From the NCBI GenBank assembly GCA_965554225.1, contig CBEVZC010000034.1, positions 1 through 25,462 on the forward strand: 25,462 bases of DNA, written 5' to 3'. The DNA is from BMS3ABIN04 sp965554225 (GTDB lineage: Bacteria; Bacteroidota; Ignavibacteria; Ignavibacteriales; Melioribacteraceae). The notes under the pieces were generated by a model, which searched no databases, was not told where the DNA came from, and saw only the letters and a list, made by a program, of their open reading frames with translations. How positions within the stretch are numbered: the stretch's first letter is position 1; each line of letters opens with the position of its first letter. The position numbers and the translations under genes were made by a program. Shown in pieces: positions 1 to 11,300 of the stretch.

Positions 1-826
1 TTAAAATGTTACTCTGTATTTCAAATAATTCAAATGAGCCGTTAAATGTTTGAACGGGTGGACGCTTGAAATCAGTAATAATATCTAGTGCATCGTTGCT
101 TCCGGTTAATTTATTTACCCAGTATTTTGTTTGTTCTTGATAAATATTTTTCCTAAATCGTTCTTGCTGCCAAACAGAATAATCGGCATATTGGATTGGT
201 AAAGGTTCTAATTTTACTTTTTCCTTGTTGTGTAGTGATTTATAAATTTCCAAGAGTTCTTTAACAAAAACCGCCGTCGACCAATTATCCGATATTATAT
301 GATGCATCGGAATAAGCAATACTTGTTCTTCGTCAATTATTTTAACTAAAGAAACTCTCAGCAGCGGAACACCGGTTAAATCGAATGGTTCTGTACCTTG
401 ATGTTGGAGTATCTCTTTTAGTTTATCGTCAATTCCAGCTTCATTAGAAATATCAATTTCATTTATTTTTATTTCTACATCATTGTGAATAAATTGAACA
501 ACATTCCCGTCAATTTCTTTGAAAGAAGTTCGCAAGACTTCGTGACGTTCAATTATTTGGTTTACTGCAGATTCAAGAATAGATTTATTTAATTCACCTT
601 TTACTTTAACTGCAATGGGGATAATGTAAAGCGGACTTCCCGGTTCGAACTGTTCAAGGAACCAAAGTCTTCTTTGGGCAAAGGAAGCAGGGAAAAGCTT
701 TCCGTTTCTATGTTGAGGAAGAATTATCAAATCGGTAATTTCAATTCCCTTTTCTTTCAGCATTGTTTCAACTAACTTTTGTTTTGCTGCAGAAAGGTTT
801 AAATAGTTCTTTATCAAATCTTCCAT
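1..826 (-). CDS. NRPS, N-terminal condensation domain (partial, runs off the left edge)
   Basis: This is the fourth assembly-line gene; only its first 275 codons are in the window and there is no stop before base 1. The ATG (826-824) directly abuts the TAG stop (829-827) of the preceding PKS gene, with a purine-rich GGGAGC upstream, so translation is probably coupled. Residues 1-35 form a short helical lead (MEDLIKNYLNLSAAKQKLV...) typical of NRPS N-terminal docking segments. From about residue 47 the sequence is a condensation domain: SFAQRRLWFLEQFEPGSP (C1), RHEVLRTSF, and the catalytic HHxxxD motif as HHIISDNWS with H175, H176 and D180. The residue after the catalytic Asp is Asn rather than the usual Gly. 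The domain should join the hydroxyacyl chain from the upstream KS-AT-KR-ACP protein to an amino acid chosen by an adenylation domain outside the window. The family call is firm. Substrate, module number and release are unknown. Confidence 0.93.
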   Translation of the reverse strand, partial: MEDLIKNYLNLSAAKQKLVETMLKEKGIEITDLIILPQHRNGKLFPASFAQRRLWFLEQFEPGSPLYIIPIAVKVKGELNKSILESAVNQIIERHEVLRTSFKEIDGNVVQFIHNDVEIKINEIDISNEAGIDDKLKEILQHQGTEPFDLTGVPLLRVSLVKIIDEEQVLLIPMHHIISDNWSTAVFVKELLEIYKSLHNKEKVKLEPLPIQYADYSVWQQERFRKNIYQEQTKYWVNKLTGSNDALDIITDFKRPPVQTFNGSFELFEIQSNIL

Positions 827-3800
827 CTAACTTTGCTCCCTTTCTCTTAACATTTTTTCTACTTCGTCATCCGAAAGTTTTTCAATATGATCGAGAACAT
901 TTTTTATTGCTGCCGTATTCTTTTTTATTTGACCTTGTTCATCCACAATAATTTTTACAACTCCATTTATAGTTGGATCGTCAAATAAAGATTGCAATGG
1001 TAATTCAACTTGAAACTCTTTTCTTAAATCCGATACCAATTGAGTTCCGAGGAGTGAATTACCGCCTAATTCAAAAAAATTATCATAAATACCAATCTTT
1101 CCAATCCCTAATAACTTTTGCCAAACTTTTAAAATATCCAATTCCAATTCAGAAGAAGCTTCCTTATATGGAGTTGGAATATTCGGACGGTCATGCATCT
1201 CGACCTCCTCAATATCATTCTTTTCATCCGACTTATCTTGCTCTAAAATTCGTTCTTCCAGATCTTCTGTAGAAATAATTACCGAACCTTTAATATCCGT
1301 TTTTAATACCAAATCTAAAAATTTTATCCCTTGCTTAGGTAAAAACGAGTTTTTATTCAATTTGGATTTAATAATTGATTCTTTTTGATCCGGGAAATTC
1401 CATGTATCCCAATTAATACTTACCCATTTAGTTTCATCTTCACCGTTCATTTTTTCCGCAAATGAGTTTAGGTAATTATTAGCAGATGAGTATGCAGCAA
1501 GACCAACTCCGCCAACTACCGCAGCAATGGATGATTGAAGAACTACAAAATCCAATTCATTTTTATCTATTAAATAATTGATATTATTTATGCCAGCAAC
1601 TTTTGCTTCCAATTGTTCAAGAATTATTTCTCTATCCAAGTAATCGATAGGTTGAAATGCCTTGTCACCTGTTAAACCCGCTCCATGAAATATTCCATTG
1701 ATTACGCCGAATTTTTTTTGAATTTCATTTATTCCCTTTTCCATACTTTCGAAATCACTCACATCGCTTTCAATAAATAAAAGCTCGGAACCATTTTGTT
1801 TAATTACTTCAATTACATTTTTGATTTCTTCATCATTTTGTAGTTTGTTTGTTCTACCAAGCAAAGCAATTTTTGCATGGTAATTTTCACTTAAAAATTC
1901 AGCAATTGTTAATCCTATTCTGCCTAATCCACCCGTAACTAAATATACACCTTCCTCCCGTATTAATGATTTATCTTTAATGGCAACTTTATCTTTAACT
2001 TTTTCAAATACTCTAACCCATCTCTTATTATTTCGAACTGCAGTAACTAAATCAGAATAACTCAATACGCGCATAATCATTTCTTTACTAACATTTTTAT
2101 CTATATCAACTATTCTGCATTTTATATTTTGAAATTCTTGATTTATTACTTTTGATACACCCAGCAACAAAGATTGGTCAATATTTAATTTTTCACTACC
2201 TATAATATCAAATAAATAATTTGTTAAAATAATAATATTTATATCTTTTTTTATCCCAACTTCCTTAATGGCTTTGGTTAAATCCACAAGTGCATTCATT
2301 CTTGATGCCAAACTTGATATCTTAGCAGGACCTTTTGTGTTCTCATCAAGTTTGCTATTAGCTGAACAAAAAATCGTATCAGGTATTTTGTTCAATTTTT
2401 CCAAATCCCGGAGCATAACAACAAAATCATCCTTCGAATAAAAGCATTCATCATCTTGGTTACTTTGATGGATTATATTTGTTATAGATTGTTTCTTCGA
2501 GTTTAAATAATTAATTAACTCGCTAATTAAAACATCTCTTTTCCTGGAAAGTATTAGATAGTTTTTATGATCTATTAAATTTATTTCGTTTCTTATGTTA
2601 TCTCTTTTCCAGGTTGGCAAATAAATCCAATCAAGTTCATCATTTGCTAATTTCCCACCTTGCAAAGATGAACTCTTTCCGATTTTCAACCAATATCTTT
2701 TCAGTTCAAAAGGATATGTCGGTAATGATATTCTATGTTTTTCTTCTTCCTCATACAGTTTTGCCCAATCAATATTAATTCCGTTCAACCATAAACGTCC
2801 TAATAACCCAAGTAAAAAAGCATAATCGTTCAAATTATCTTTCGGATGTCTCATCGACTGTAATACTAATCTGTTTTTCGTACTTATCAGATTTTTAGCA
2901 AAAGTAGTAAGCACATTGCCGGGGCCGACTTCAATGAATATTCTAGTCTCATCATCTAAAAGTTCTTTCATATTGTCCGCAAATCTAACGGTATATCTTA
3001 GATGGTTCGAATAATATTTTGGATCCGTCGCTTCATAATCCTTAATCCACGTCCCTGTAACATTTGATAGATAAGGTATTGCTGGGATATTTAATTTCAC
3101 TTTACTTACTTCTTCTTCGAACTTAGAGATTATTGGTTCCATCATTTCAGAATGAAAGGCATGCGATGTGTGTAATTTTCTGTAATTAATTCCTTTTCCA
3201 TTTAATAAGTCTTCTACTTTAGATATATTGCTGAAGCTTCCGGATAAAACAGTTAAATTATGGCTATTAATTGCTGCAAGGGAAATACCTTCAATTAAAA
3301 AAGGCTGCACTTCTGCTTCGGAAAGATTAAGGCTAAGCATAGCGCCCTTTTCCAAAGATTGCATAACTTTACCTCTAAAAGCCAGCAATTGCAAAGCATC
3401 TTCTAAAGATAGCACTCCTGATAAACAAGCAGCTACATATTCACCGATACTATGTCCGACCATTGCTTCGGGACTTATTCCCCAACTCATTAGCAATTTC
3501 GACATTGAATATTCAATTATAAAAAGAAGAGGCTGAGCAAATTCTGTATCATTAATATCAAAAGACTTGTCCGACGGATTCGGATAGACTATTTTTCGAA
3601 AATCAACGCCTATTAGTTTATTCAAATATTCATTACAATAATCAAAAGTTTCTTTAAATACTTTTTCCTTTTCGTAAAGATCTTTTCCCATTTTTATATA
3701 TTGAGAACCCTGCCCACTAAACATAAAAACAATGTTTACATTTTCATTATCTTCAACTTTCGAAGCTTCCAATATTTTTTTAGGGTCTAACTGTTCCATA

Positions 3801-5338
3801 GCAGCTGCAATTTCATGTCTATCTCTATCAACCACAATCCTTCTTTCGTTAAAATGTTTTCTTCCAACAGCTAAAGTATAAGCAGCATGAATTGTATTGA
3901 TATTGTTATTTTTAAGGTATTGTCCTAAATTTTTTGTATAACTATTCAAAACTTCTTTTGACTTAGCAGAAAGTAAAAATAATCCATACTTCCTTTGTGT
4001 TTCTGAACTTATTTTCGGAGCTTCTTCTAAAATTACATGGGCATTAGTACCCCCTATTCCGAAAGAACTTACTCCTGCTCTAAGTGGAGAACCGTTGCTT
4101 TTCCACTCCTTCAAATGGGTATTTACTAAGAAAGGACTTTCATCAAAATTAATTTTGGGATTAGGATTACTATAATTTATTGAAGGAACTAATGTCTTAT
4201 GATATAATGACAGAACCGTTTTAATTAAACCCGTAATACCAGAGGCAGTATCTAAATGTCCCAAATTTGATTTAACCGAGCCAATTGCACAAAATCCATT
4301 TTTATTAGTATGTTCTCGAAAAGCCTGAGTCAAGGCTGAAATTTCAATCGGATCTCCCATTGAAGTTCCGGTTCCGTGAGTTTCGATATAACTTATCGAT
4401 TCCGGGTTAACATTTGCCATAGCCTGAGCTGCAGCAATAACTTCAGCTTGCCCGTTAACTCCGGGTGCTGTATAACCAACTCTTAAAGCTCCATCATTAT
4501 TATATGCAGAGCCTTTTATTATTGCATAAATATGATCACCGTCTTCCAGAGCATCGTTTAGTCTTTTTAGTACTACAATTCCTGTCCCGCTTCCGGGAAC
4601 CGTTCCGTTAGCGTTAGCATCAAATGGTTTGCAGTGACCGTCAGGAGACAGAATCATACCTTCCTGATAATAATATCCTGACTTCTGAGGAAATGAAATG
4701 GTAGAACCACCGGCTAAAGCCATATCGCATTGATAATTCAGCAGATTCATACATGCTATGTGAGTCGCGACTAAAGATGTGGAACATGCTGTTTGCACAT
4801 CAATACTCGGACCCCTCAAATTCATTTTGTAAGAAACTCGAGTTGATAAAAAATCCTTGTCATTACCAATCGACAACTGATATCCTTCCGACGAACTAAT
4901 AAATTCTTTATTGGAATTGAGAAAGGTGTACAAATAAGTATTCATACCAACACCACCAAATACCCCTATCAAACCGGGATATTTTTCGGGATTATATCCG
5001 GCATCTTCTAGTGCTTCCCAAGAACACTCTAAAAATTTTCTCTGTTGGGGGTCCAACACTTCAACTTCCCGAGGATAGAAATCGAAAAAAGAAGCATCGA
5101 ATTTATCCGCATTCTCAATTGTTCCTCGTGCTCTAATATAATTTGGATCTGATAATAAAAAATCTTTTACACCCGATTCTTTTAACTCTTCTTCGGAGAA
5201 AAATGTAATGGACTCTTTGCCGGCTTTCAAATTTTCCCAAAGCTCACTTATACTATTGGCACCGGGGAATCTTCCGGCCATACCAATAACCGCAATTTCA
5301 AATCCATCATAATTTGATTTCAACTTACTATCACTCAT
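827..5338 (-). CDS. Type I polyketide synthase module KS-AT-KR-ACP (1503 aa)
   Basis: One complete reducing PKS module. The ketosynthase spans about residues 13-440, with C185 in TACSTSL, H321 in ETHGTGT and H361 in NLGHLDTA. The acyltransferase spans about 540-830, with S630 in GHSIGEY and H729 in HAFHS, the malonyl-type motif. The ketoreductase has a degenerate structural half (about 900-1125) and a catalytic half (about 1130-1310) with NADPH motif GGLGRIG, S1270 and Y1283. It lacks the LDD motif of B-type KRs and also the A-type Trp. The ACP carries S1428 in LGGNSLLG. The tail (IEKLSDDEVEKML) is a docking-type helix. The N-terminus before the KS is short and has no coiled coil, which fits acceptance from an NRPS. 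The start overlaps the previous stop (ATGA), with AGAGG about 9 nt upstream. It should extend the tyrosyl chain by C2 and reduce it to the beta-hydroxy form. This KS is clearly more divergent than the two upstream ones. Confidence 0.95.
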   Translation of the reverse strand: MSDSKLKSNYDGFEIAVIGMAGRFPGANSISELWENLKAGKESITFFSEEELKESGVKDFLLSDPNYIRARGTIENADKFDASFFDFYPREVEVLDPQQRKFLECSWEALEDAGYNPEKYPGLIGVFGGVGMNTYLYTFLNSNKEFISSSEGYQLSIGNDKDFLSTRVSYKMNLRGPSIDVQTACSTSLVATHIACMNLLNYQCDMALAGGSTISFPQKSGYYYQEGMILSPDGHCKPFDANANGTVPGSGTGIVVLKRLNDALEDGDHIYAIIKGSAYNNDGALRVGYTAPGVNGQAEVIAAAQAMANVNPESISYIETHGTGTSMGDPIEISALTQAFREHTNKNGFCAIGSVKSNLGHLDTASGITGLIKTVLSLYHKTLVPSINYSNPNPKINFDESPFLVNTHLKEWKSNGSPLRAGVSSFGIGGTNAHVILEEAPKISSETQRKYGLFLLSAKSKEVLNSYTKNLGQYLKNNNINTIHAAYTLAVGRKHFNERRIVVDRDRHEIAAAMEQLDPKKILEASKVEDNENVNIVFMFSGQGSQYIKMGKDLYEKEKVFKETFDYCNEYLNKLIGVDFRKIVYPNPSDKSFDINDTEFAQPLLFIIEYSMSKLLMSWGISPEAMVGHSIGEYVAACLSGVLSLEDALQLLAFRGKVMQSLEKGAMLSLNLSEAEVQPFLIEGISLAAINSHNLTVLSGSFSNISKVEDLLNGKGINYRKLHTSHAFHSEMMEPIISKFEEEVSKVKLNIPAIPYLSNVTGTWIKDYEATDPKYYSNHLRYTVRFADNMKELLDDETRIFIEVGPGNVLTTFAKNLISTKNRLVLQSMRHPKDNLNDYAFLLGLLGRLWLNGINIDWAKLYEEEEKHRISLPTYPFELKRYWLKIGKSSSLQGGKLANDELDWIYLPTWKRDNIRNEINLIDHKNYLILSRKRDVLISELINYLNSKKQSITNIIHQSNQDDECFYSKDDFVVMLRDLEKLNKIPDTIFCSANSKLDENTKGPAKISSLASRMNALVDLTKAIKEVGIKKDINIIILTNYLFDIIGSEKLNIDQSLLLGVSKVINQEFQNIKCRIVDIDKNVSKEMIMRVLSYSDLVTAVRNNKRWVRVFEKVKDKVAIKDKSLIREEGVYLVTGGLGRIGLTIAEFLSENYHAKIALLGRTNKLQNDEEIKNVIEVIKQNGSELLFIESDVSDFESMEKGINEIQKKFGVINGIFHGAGLTGDKAFQPIDYLDREIILEQLEAKVAGINNINYLIDKNELDFVVLQSSIAAVVGGVGLAAYSSANNYLNSFAEKMNGEDETKWVSINWDTWNFPDQKESIIKSKLNKNSFLPKQGIKFLDLVLKTDIKGSVIISTEDLEERILEQDKSDEKNDIEEVEMHDRPNIPTPYKEASSELELDILKVWQKLLGIGKIGIYDNFFELGGNSLLGTQLVSDLRKEFQVELPLQSLFDDPTINGVVKIIVDEQGQIKKNTAAIKNVLDHIEKLSDDEVEKMLREREQS

Positions 5339-8300
5339 TTTGTCTTGCCTCTCATTTTCATTCTTTCTCTCTGCATTGCAATATTCCCTCTTTGCATATT
5401 AGACCTTTTTAGTTTCTCTTCGAACGCTTCAGCAACAGAATTACCATTCATTAAATAATCCGCAAATGATTTTACTGTTGGATATTTAAACAAATCTACT
5501 ATTGATATTTCTTTATCAAAATTTTCTTTTACTTTTGTTTGAACTTGAATGACATTTAGAGAGTGACCTCCCAATTCAAAGAAATTATCATTTAATCCCA
5601 CTTTATCAACAGCAAGAATATCTTTCCATATTCCAGCAATTTGTTTTTCTATACCGGATTGCGGTTTTATAAATATAGAACCTGCTGTTTGAGGGACTTG
5701 AAATTCAGGCAATGCTTTACGGTCAATCTTATTATTAGGTGTCAGCGGAAATTTATCAAGTTTGATAAATGTACTGGGCACCATAAAATCCGGAAGATAT
5801 TTATGCAAGAATTTTTTAAGCGCAAGGTCCTGACCATTAGTCATTTTAGTTGTTACATAATATGCAACAAGTTTTTGCTCTCCATTTTTTGCTTTCCTCG
5901 CAAGCACCAAAGAATGTTGAATATTAGGATGCTCATTAAGATGTGCTTCTATTTCTTCCAATTCTATTCTAAACCCTCTAAATTTAACTTGATTATCAAT
6001 ACGTCCGAGAAATACAATCTTTCCATCAGGTAAATACTTTGCAAGATCACCGCTTTTATACATCCTTTGCCCTTCGGAATTAGAAAAAGGATTAGGTATA
6101 AATCTCTCCGCTGTCAGATCAGGTCTGTTTTGATATCCCCTCGCTAATCCAATTCCACCGATATAAAGCTCTCCTTGCAATCCGATTGGAACAGGTCTTA
6201 AATGATTATCAAGAATATAAATTTTAATATTATCTATTGGCTTTCCTATTGGAATAATATTAGAATTTGGAATAGTTTTAACTTCATGGCAAGCTGCGCA
6301 AACAGTTGATTCTGTTGGACCATAAGCATTAATAAACTTTCTACCATTCGCCCAATTTAATATTATTTCCTTAGAGCATGCTTCCCCAGCAGAGACAACA
6401 ACTTCCAAACTTGGTAATTCATCTTTGCTTAGTACTTTTAGAACTGACGGAGGTAAAGTACAATTGGTTATTTTTTCATTTTTAATTTTATTTAATATTG
6501 TAATTCCGGAAAGGAGCTCTTCATTTCTAATTAAATGTAGTTCCCCTCCGCTTAGCAAAGAAGTAAATATTTCTGAAACCGAAGCATCGAAACTAAAAGA
6601 TGCAAATTGTAAAATTTTACTAGTTTTAGATATTTTGAAACGCTGGATTTGAGCATAAACCAAATTCATTAATCCTTCATGCGTTATCAAAACACCTTTG
6701 GGATTACCCGTAGAACCGGAAGTATATATTGCATATGCTAAATTTTCAGGTAAAATATTTGTATACACATTCTCAACATCCTCTTTTAATATCTCTTCCG
6801 ATTCATTATCAAGATAAATATTATTCGTTCCGTCATCAGAAAATCTCTCGCTCAAACGATGCATAGTTATTATCGTAGAAATCTTTGCACTTGATATGAT
6901 ATAATTAATTCTTTTGCTCGGATAATTACAATCAATAGGGACGTACGCCGCGCCGGCTTTTAGAACCGCTAAAACAGAAGTTATCATTTCAATTGAGCGC
7001 TCAATACATATGCCTATTAGTTGATCCGGTTTTAAACCCTTTCTAAGTAAATAATTCGCTAATCTATTTGATTGGTCATTTAACTCCTTAAAAGAAATAG
7101 ATTGATTATTAAAAACGACAGCTCTGTTATCCGGACTTATTTCAACTTGTTTATAAAACCATTCAATAATATTTTTGTAATTTAATCGGGGGACATAAGT
7201 ATCGTTCCAGTTATTAATTATCCGGTCAAGTTCAATTTTATTTAATATTTGTATATTCAATATTTTACTTTTAGGATGTTCTACAATATTATGCAAAACC
7301 ATTTTTAACCGGTCCAGCATTTTGTCTATTGAAATATCATAGAACAAATCAGTGTTATATGTTATTGAAGCTCCAAGCCCATTCTTTGTTTGAGTCATCA
7401 TTAAAGTAATTTCAAATGGCGCCTTTTTATCGTCAAGTGTTATAGATTCAAGAGGCAATTCACCTAAAATCAAAGAACTCCCTTCTTGACCGAGCGAAAA
7501 TTCCGATAAACCTTCATCCGCTAAAAGTTGTGCTTTTTGATAAACAAACATTGCTTGGAATAAAGGGGTCCTGCTAGTATCTCGGGATGGTTGTAGTTTT
7601 TCGACTAATAAATTAACAGGATAATCTTGATGTTTTATTGCTCCAAGAACTTTTGTTTGCAACCTTTTAGAATAAGTTAAGAATGTTTCTTCTTCATTTA
7701 TTTTTGAACGAATTGCTACCGGATTAACAAAATATCCAACTGTATTTTCTATATCGGTACTCGATCTGCCGGTTGTAGGCGTACCTACAATTATATCCTT
7801 CTGTCCGGTATATTTGTTTAGTAATATTTTAAATGCAGATAATAGCGTGACAAACAGCGTTGTTCCATTATCTTTGCTCAGCTTTACAAGTTGTTGGCTT
7901 AATTCCTTATCTAACAAAACAGTTTTTGTGGCTCCATTGAATGTCTGCACTTTCGGACGTTGTTTGTCAATTGGTAAATCTAAAACAGGCAACTCGCCAC
8001 TTAATTCATTTTTCCAATAATCAAAAAGTTCAGAACCAATTTTGCTTTGCAAAATATCCTTTTGCCATAAGACAAAATCAGAATACTTAGCGCGTTCTTC
8101 CGAAAGGGAAAATCCGTTTGCTCCCGGTGAATAAAGTTTATCAACTTCATTTACAATTATTGCCTGCGACCACATATCAACTACAATATGATGCGAAACC
8201 ATTAAAATAATCGTACTATCATAAGTATGAAAAACAAAAACTTTAAACAGCGGGCCTTTCTCTAAATCGAATTGTTTATTAGCTTCATTCTCCAATCTTT

Positions 8301-11300
8301 GTTTTATTTCATCATCATTAAGGTCCATGACATTAACTTCCGAGAAATATTCCAAAGCTGATGAGTGAATAATTTGCACCGGTTCATTATTGTTAAATGT
8401 AAAAGTTGTTCTTAACTGAGGATGCTTTTTAATGACCGTATCAAAAATATTATTCAATTTTTCTACATTCAATTTTGCCCTTACTTTTACAGCATATGCC
8501 GGATTAAAGATACTATCAGGAGCCATTTTGTGCTGGAACCACATAGCTTTTTGCCCATATGACAAAGGGAATTGTCCCGTCTCAAGTTTGTTAAGTTTAA
8601 TAGGGGGAATTTTGTTTTTATCGGAACTTTCAATTTGGGTTATTAGATATTCAGAAAGCTCTTCTATACTCGGGCCCTCAATTAATTTAGCAATTGGCAA
8701 TTCAATATTTATAGCATCAAATAATTTGGCTCTTAATTCCATTGCTAAAATCGAATCCAGACCGAAATTAGTAATTGATTGATTAAGCTTAATACGTGTT
8801 TCTGATAACTTTAAAACTTTAGCGATCTGCATTTTTATAAAATTATTGAGAACTACTTTTTTATCAATTTTAGAACCGTCCAAATCATTCTTTAACTTTT
8901 CTACAATCTCATTCCAGCTTCCTTTCTCTATTACTACTTTCTCCGGTTCCTTTTGTGAAACGGTATAATCTTCAAGGTAATTTGTTTCTTGTTCGAACCA
9001 ATATCTCTCTTTCAAGAAAGAATATGTGGGAATATTTATAAACCGTCTTGTGTAATCAGAATCAAACGCCCAAAAATTAAACTTAATTCCATTTGAATAA
9101 ACTTCGGAGATACTACTAAGTAAACTTTCCCAATCGTTCATTTTCTTTTTAAGCGAACTAATCCAAATAAATTTTTGATCAATAAGAAATCTTTTTGCCA
9201 TGCCAATTAACGTGGGATTTGGTCCAACTTCTAAAAATATCTTACATCCTATTTCTGCTAACTTTTTAATCCCGGGTTCAAAAAGGACAGGTTTGCGTAT
9301 ATGATTTTTCCAATATTTTGCATTTAACTTTGCGGAATCATCAATAATTTCACCCGTAACATTAGAGACAATAGGAATATTAGGTTGATGATATTCCACA
9401 GTATTAGCAGTCGCTTCAAACTCATCTAAAATAGGTTCCATTAAAGGTGAATGGAAAGCATGCGAAACCGTTAGTTTACGATAGTCAATATTTTGTTTAT
9501 CCAACTTTTCCAATAGTTTATTCAACGAAACACGTTTACCTGAGACAACCGTGTTTTCTGGTCCGTTAACTCCCGCTATAGATAAATAATTACCATATTC
9601 TTCAATTTGTGTATTAACAAAATCAAAGTTCTTGAATATCACTGCCATATCACCTTCCTGCGGCAGCGCTTGCATTAATTGACCTCTTTTGGCGATTAGT
9701 TTAAGGCCATCTTCCAAAGAAAACAAGCCGGCAATAGTTGCCGCAGTATATTCTCCCACACTATGACCAATTACATAATCGGGCTTGATTCCCCAAGACA
9801 TCCATAGTTTAGAAAGTGCATATTCTATAGCGAAGAGAGCGGGCTGTGTGTAAGCCGTTTTATTTATTAAATCGGCTTTTGTTTCATCGTTAAATAAAAC
9901 ATCTAAAATAGAATCATTTATCATTGGTAATAAAATATCATTACACTTATTCATGTACTTTTTAAAAGTAGGAGAAGTGTTATACAAAACTTTGCCCATT
10001 CCAAAGTATTGTGAACCTTGTCCCGTAAACAAGAATGCAATTTTTTCGTTTTTCATTTTCTTAACGGTTTGAATATAATTATCCGGAGTAGAAAGAAAAT
10101 CACCTAATTGTTCAGATAAATTTTCAACACTATCAGCAACAAGACCAACTCTTTCTTCAAAATGTTCTTTGTGGCAATTTGCGGTAAAACAAAAATCACC
10201 TAAATTCACCTCTGGAGACTTTGTTAAAAATACTTTATAATCATTAACTAAATTTATCAAACTGTCATGACTTTTAGCCGACATGGTAAGCAGATGATAA
10301 TCTCTATCACTAATATTCTGAATTGAATCTTCGTCTGACTTTTGATATTCTTCCAAAACTATATGAGCATTTGTCCCTCCAAAGCCAAATGAACTTACTC
10401 CGGCTCTTCTTTTATTACCATTAGTAACCCAATTAGTTGGTTCAGTAGGTATTTCAAACGGTAATTCATTAATTGGAATGTGAGGATTAATTTGATTAAA
10501 ATTTAAGTTCTTCGGAATAGTTTGATTTTTTAATGCCAAAACAGTCTTAATGAAACCCGCTATACCTGAAGCAGATTCCAAATGCCCTATGTTCGTTTTT
10601 ACGGAACCCAAATAACATGGATTTTCCTTTCCTCGTTTTTCCATCACCATTCCTAAAGCTTGTACTTCTATAGGGTCTCCCAGAATAGTCCCGGTTCCGT
10701 GTGTTTCTACATATTGAATATCTTCAGGATTTAGATTCGCATTTTCAAGTGCGTTTAATATTACATTCTTTTGAGCAAAACTATTTGGCGCCGTTAAACC
10801 GTTGCTCTTTCCATCTTGATTAACAGCACTTCCTTTAATAAACGCTAAAATATTGTCATTATTTGCAAGCGCATCCGAAAGTCTTTTAAGAATTACGACA
10901 CCGCAGCCTTCACCCCTTACGTATCCATCGGCATCAGCACTAAAAGTTTTGCAATGGCCGCTTGGAGACATCATATGCGCTTGCGAGAAAGTAATTGTCA
11001 GCTCGGGCGATAAAATAAGATTAACACCGCCTGCAACAGCTAAATCAGATTCTTTATTGCGTAAACTTTGAATCGCCATGTGAATTGTAACTAAAGAAGA
11101 AGAGCATGCAGTATCTAGAGCAACGCTCGGTCCCCTTAAATCTAATAAATATGATATACGGTTTGCTGATATACTAAAAGCATTTCCCGACCCTGAATAT
11201 GCATCTATATTTTTAAATTTACCGTTTTGTAGTTTTGTATAATCGTTGTTACTTATACCAATAAATACTCCCGTTTTTGTATTCCTGAGCGATGATGGTT

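Noticed and set aside
5338..5640. Possible thioesterase or reductase release domain at the end of the hybrid protein
   Set aside because: After the PCP there is only a short basic Met/Arg-rich tail, with no GxSxG or Rossmann motif.
5641..6033. Plus-strand 130-codon open frame opposite the A domain and A-PCP linker
   Set aside because: Antisense to conserved adenylation sequence, low complexity in Phe/Leu/Ile, and no ribosome site or promoter stands out.
8700..9000. Possible degenerate KR between AT and ACP in the hybrid protein
   Set aside because: The stretch is about 100 residues of linker with no Rossmann or catalytic motif; the module has no ketoreductase.
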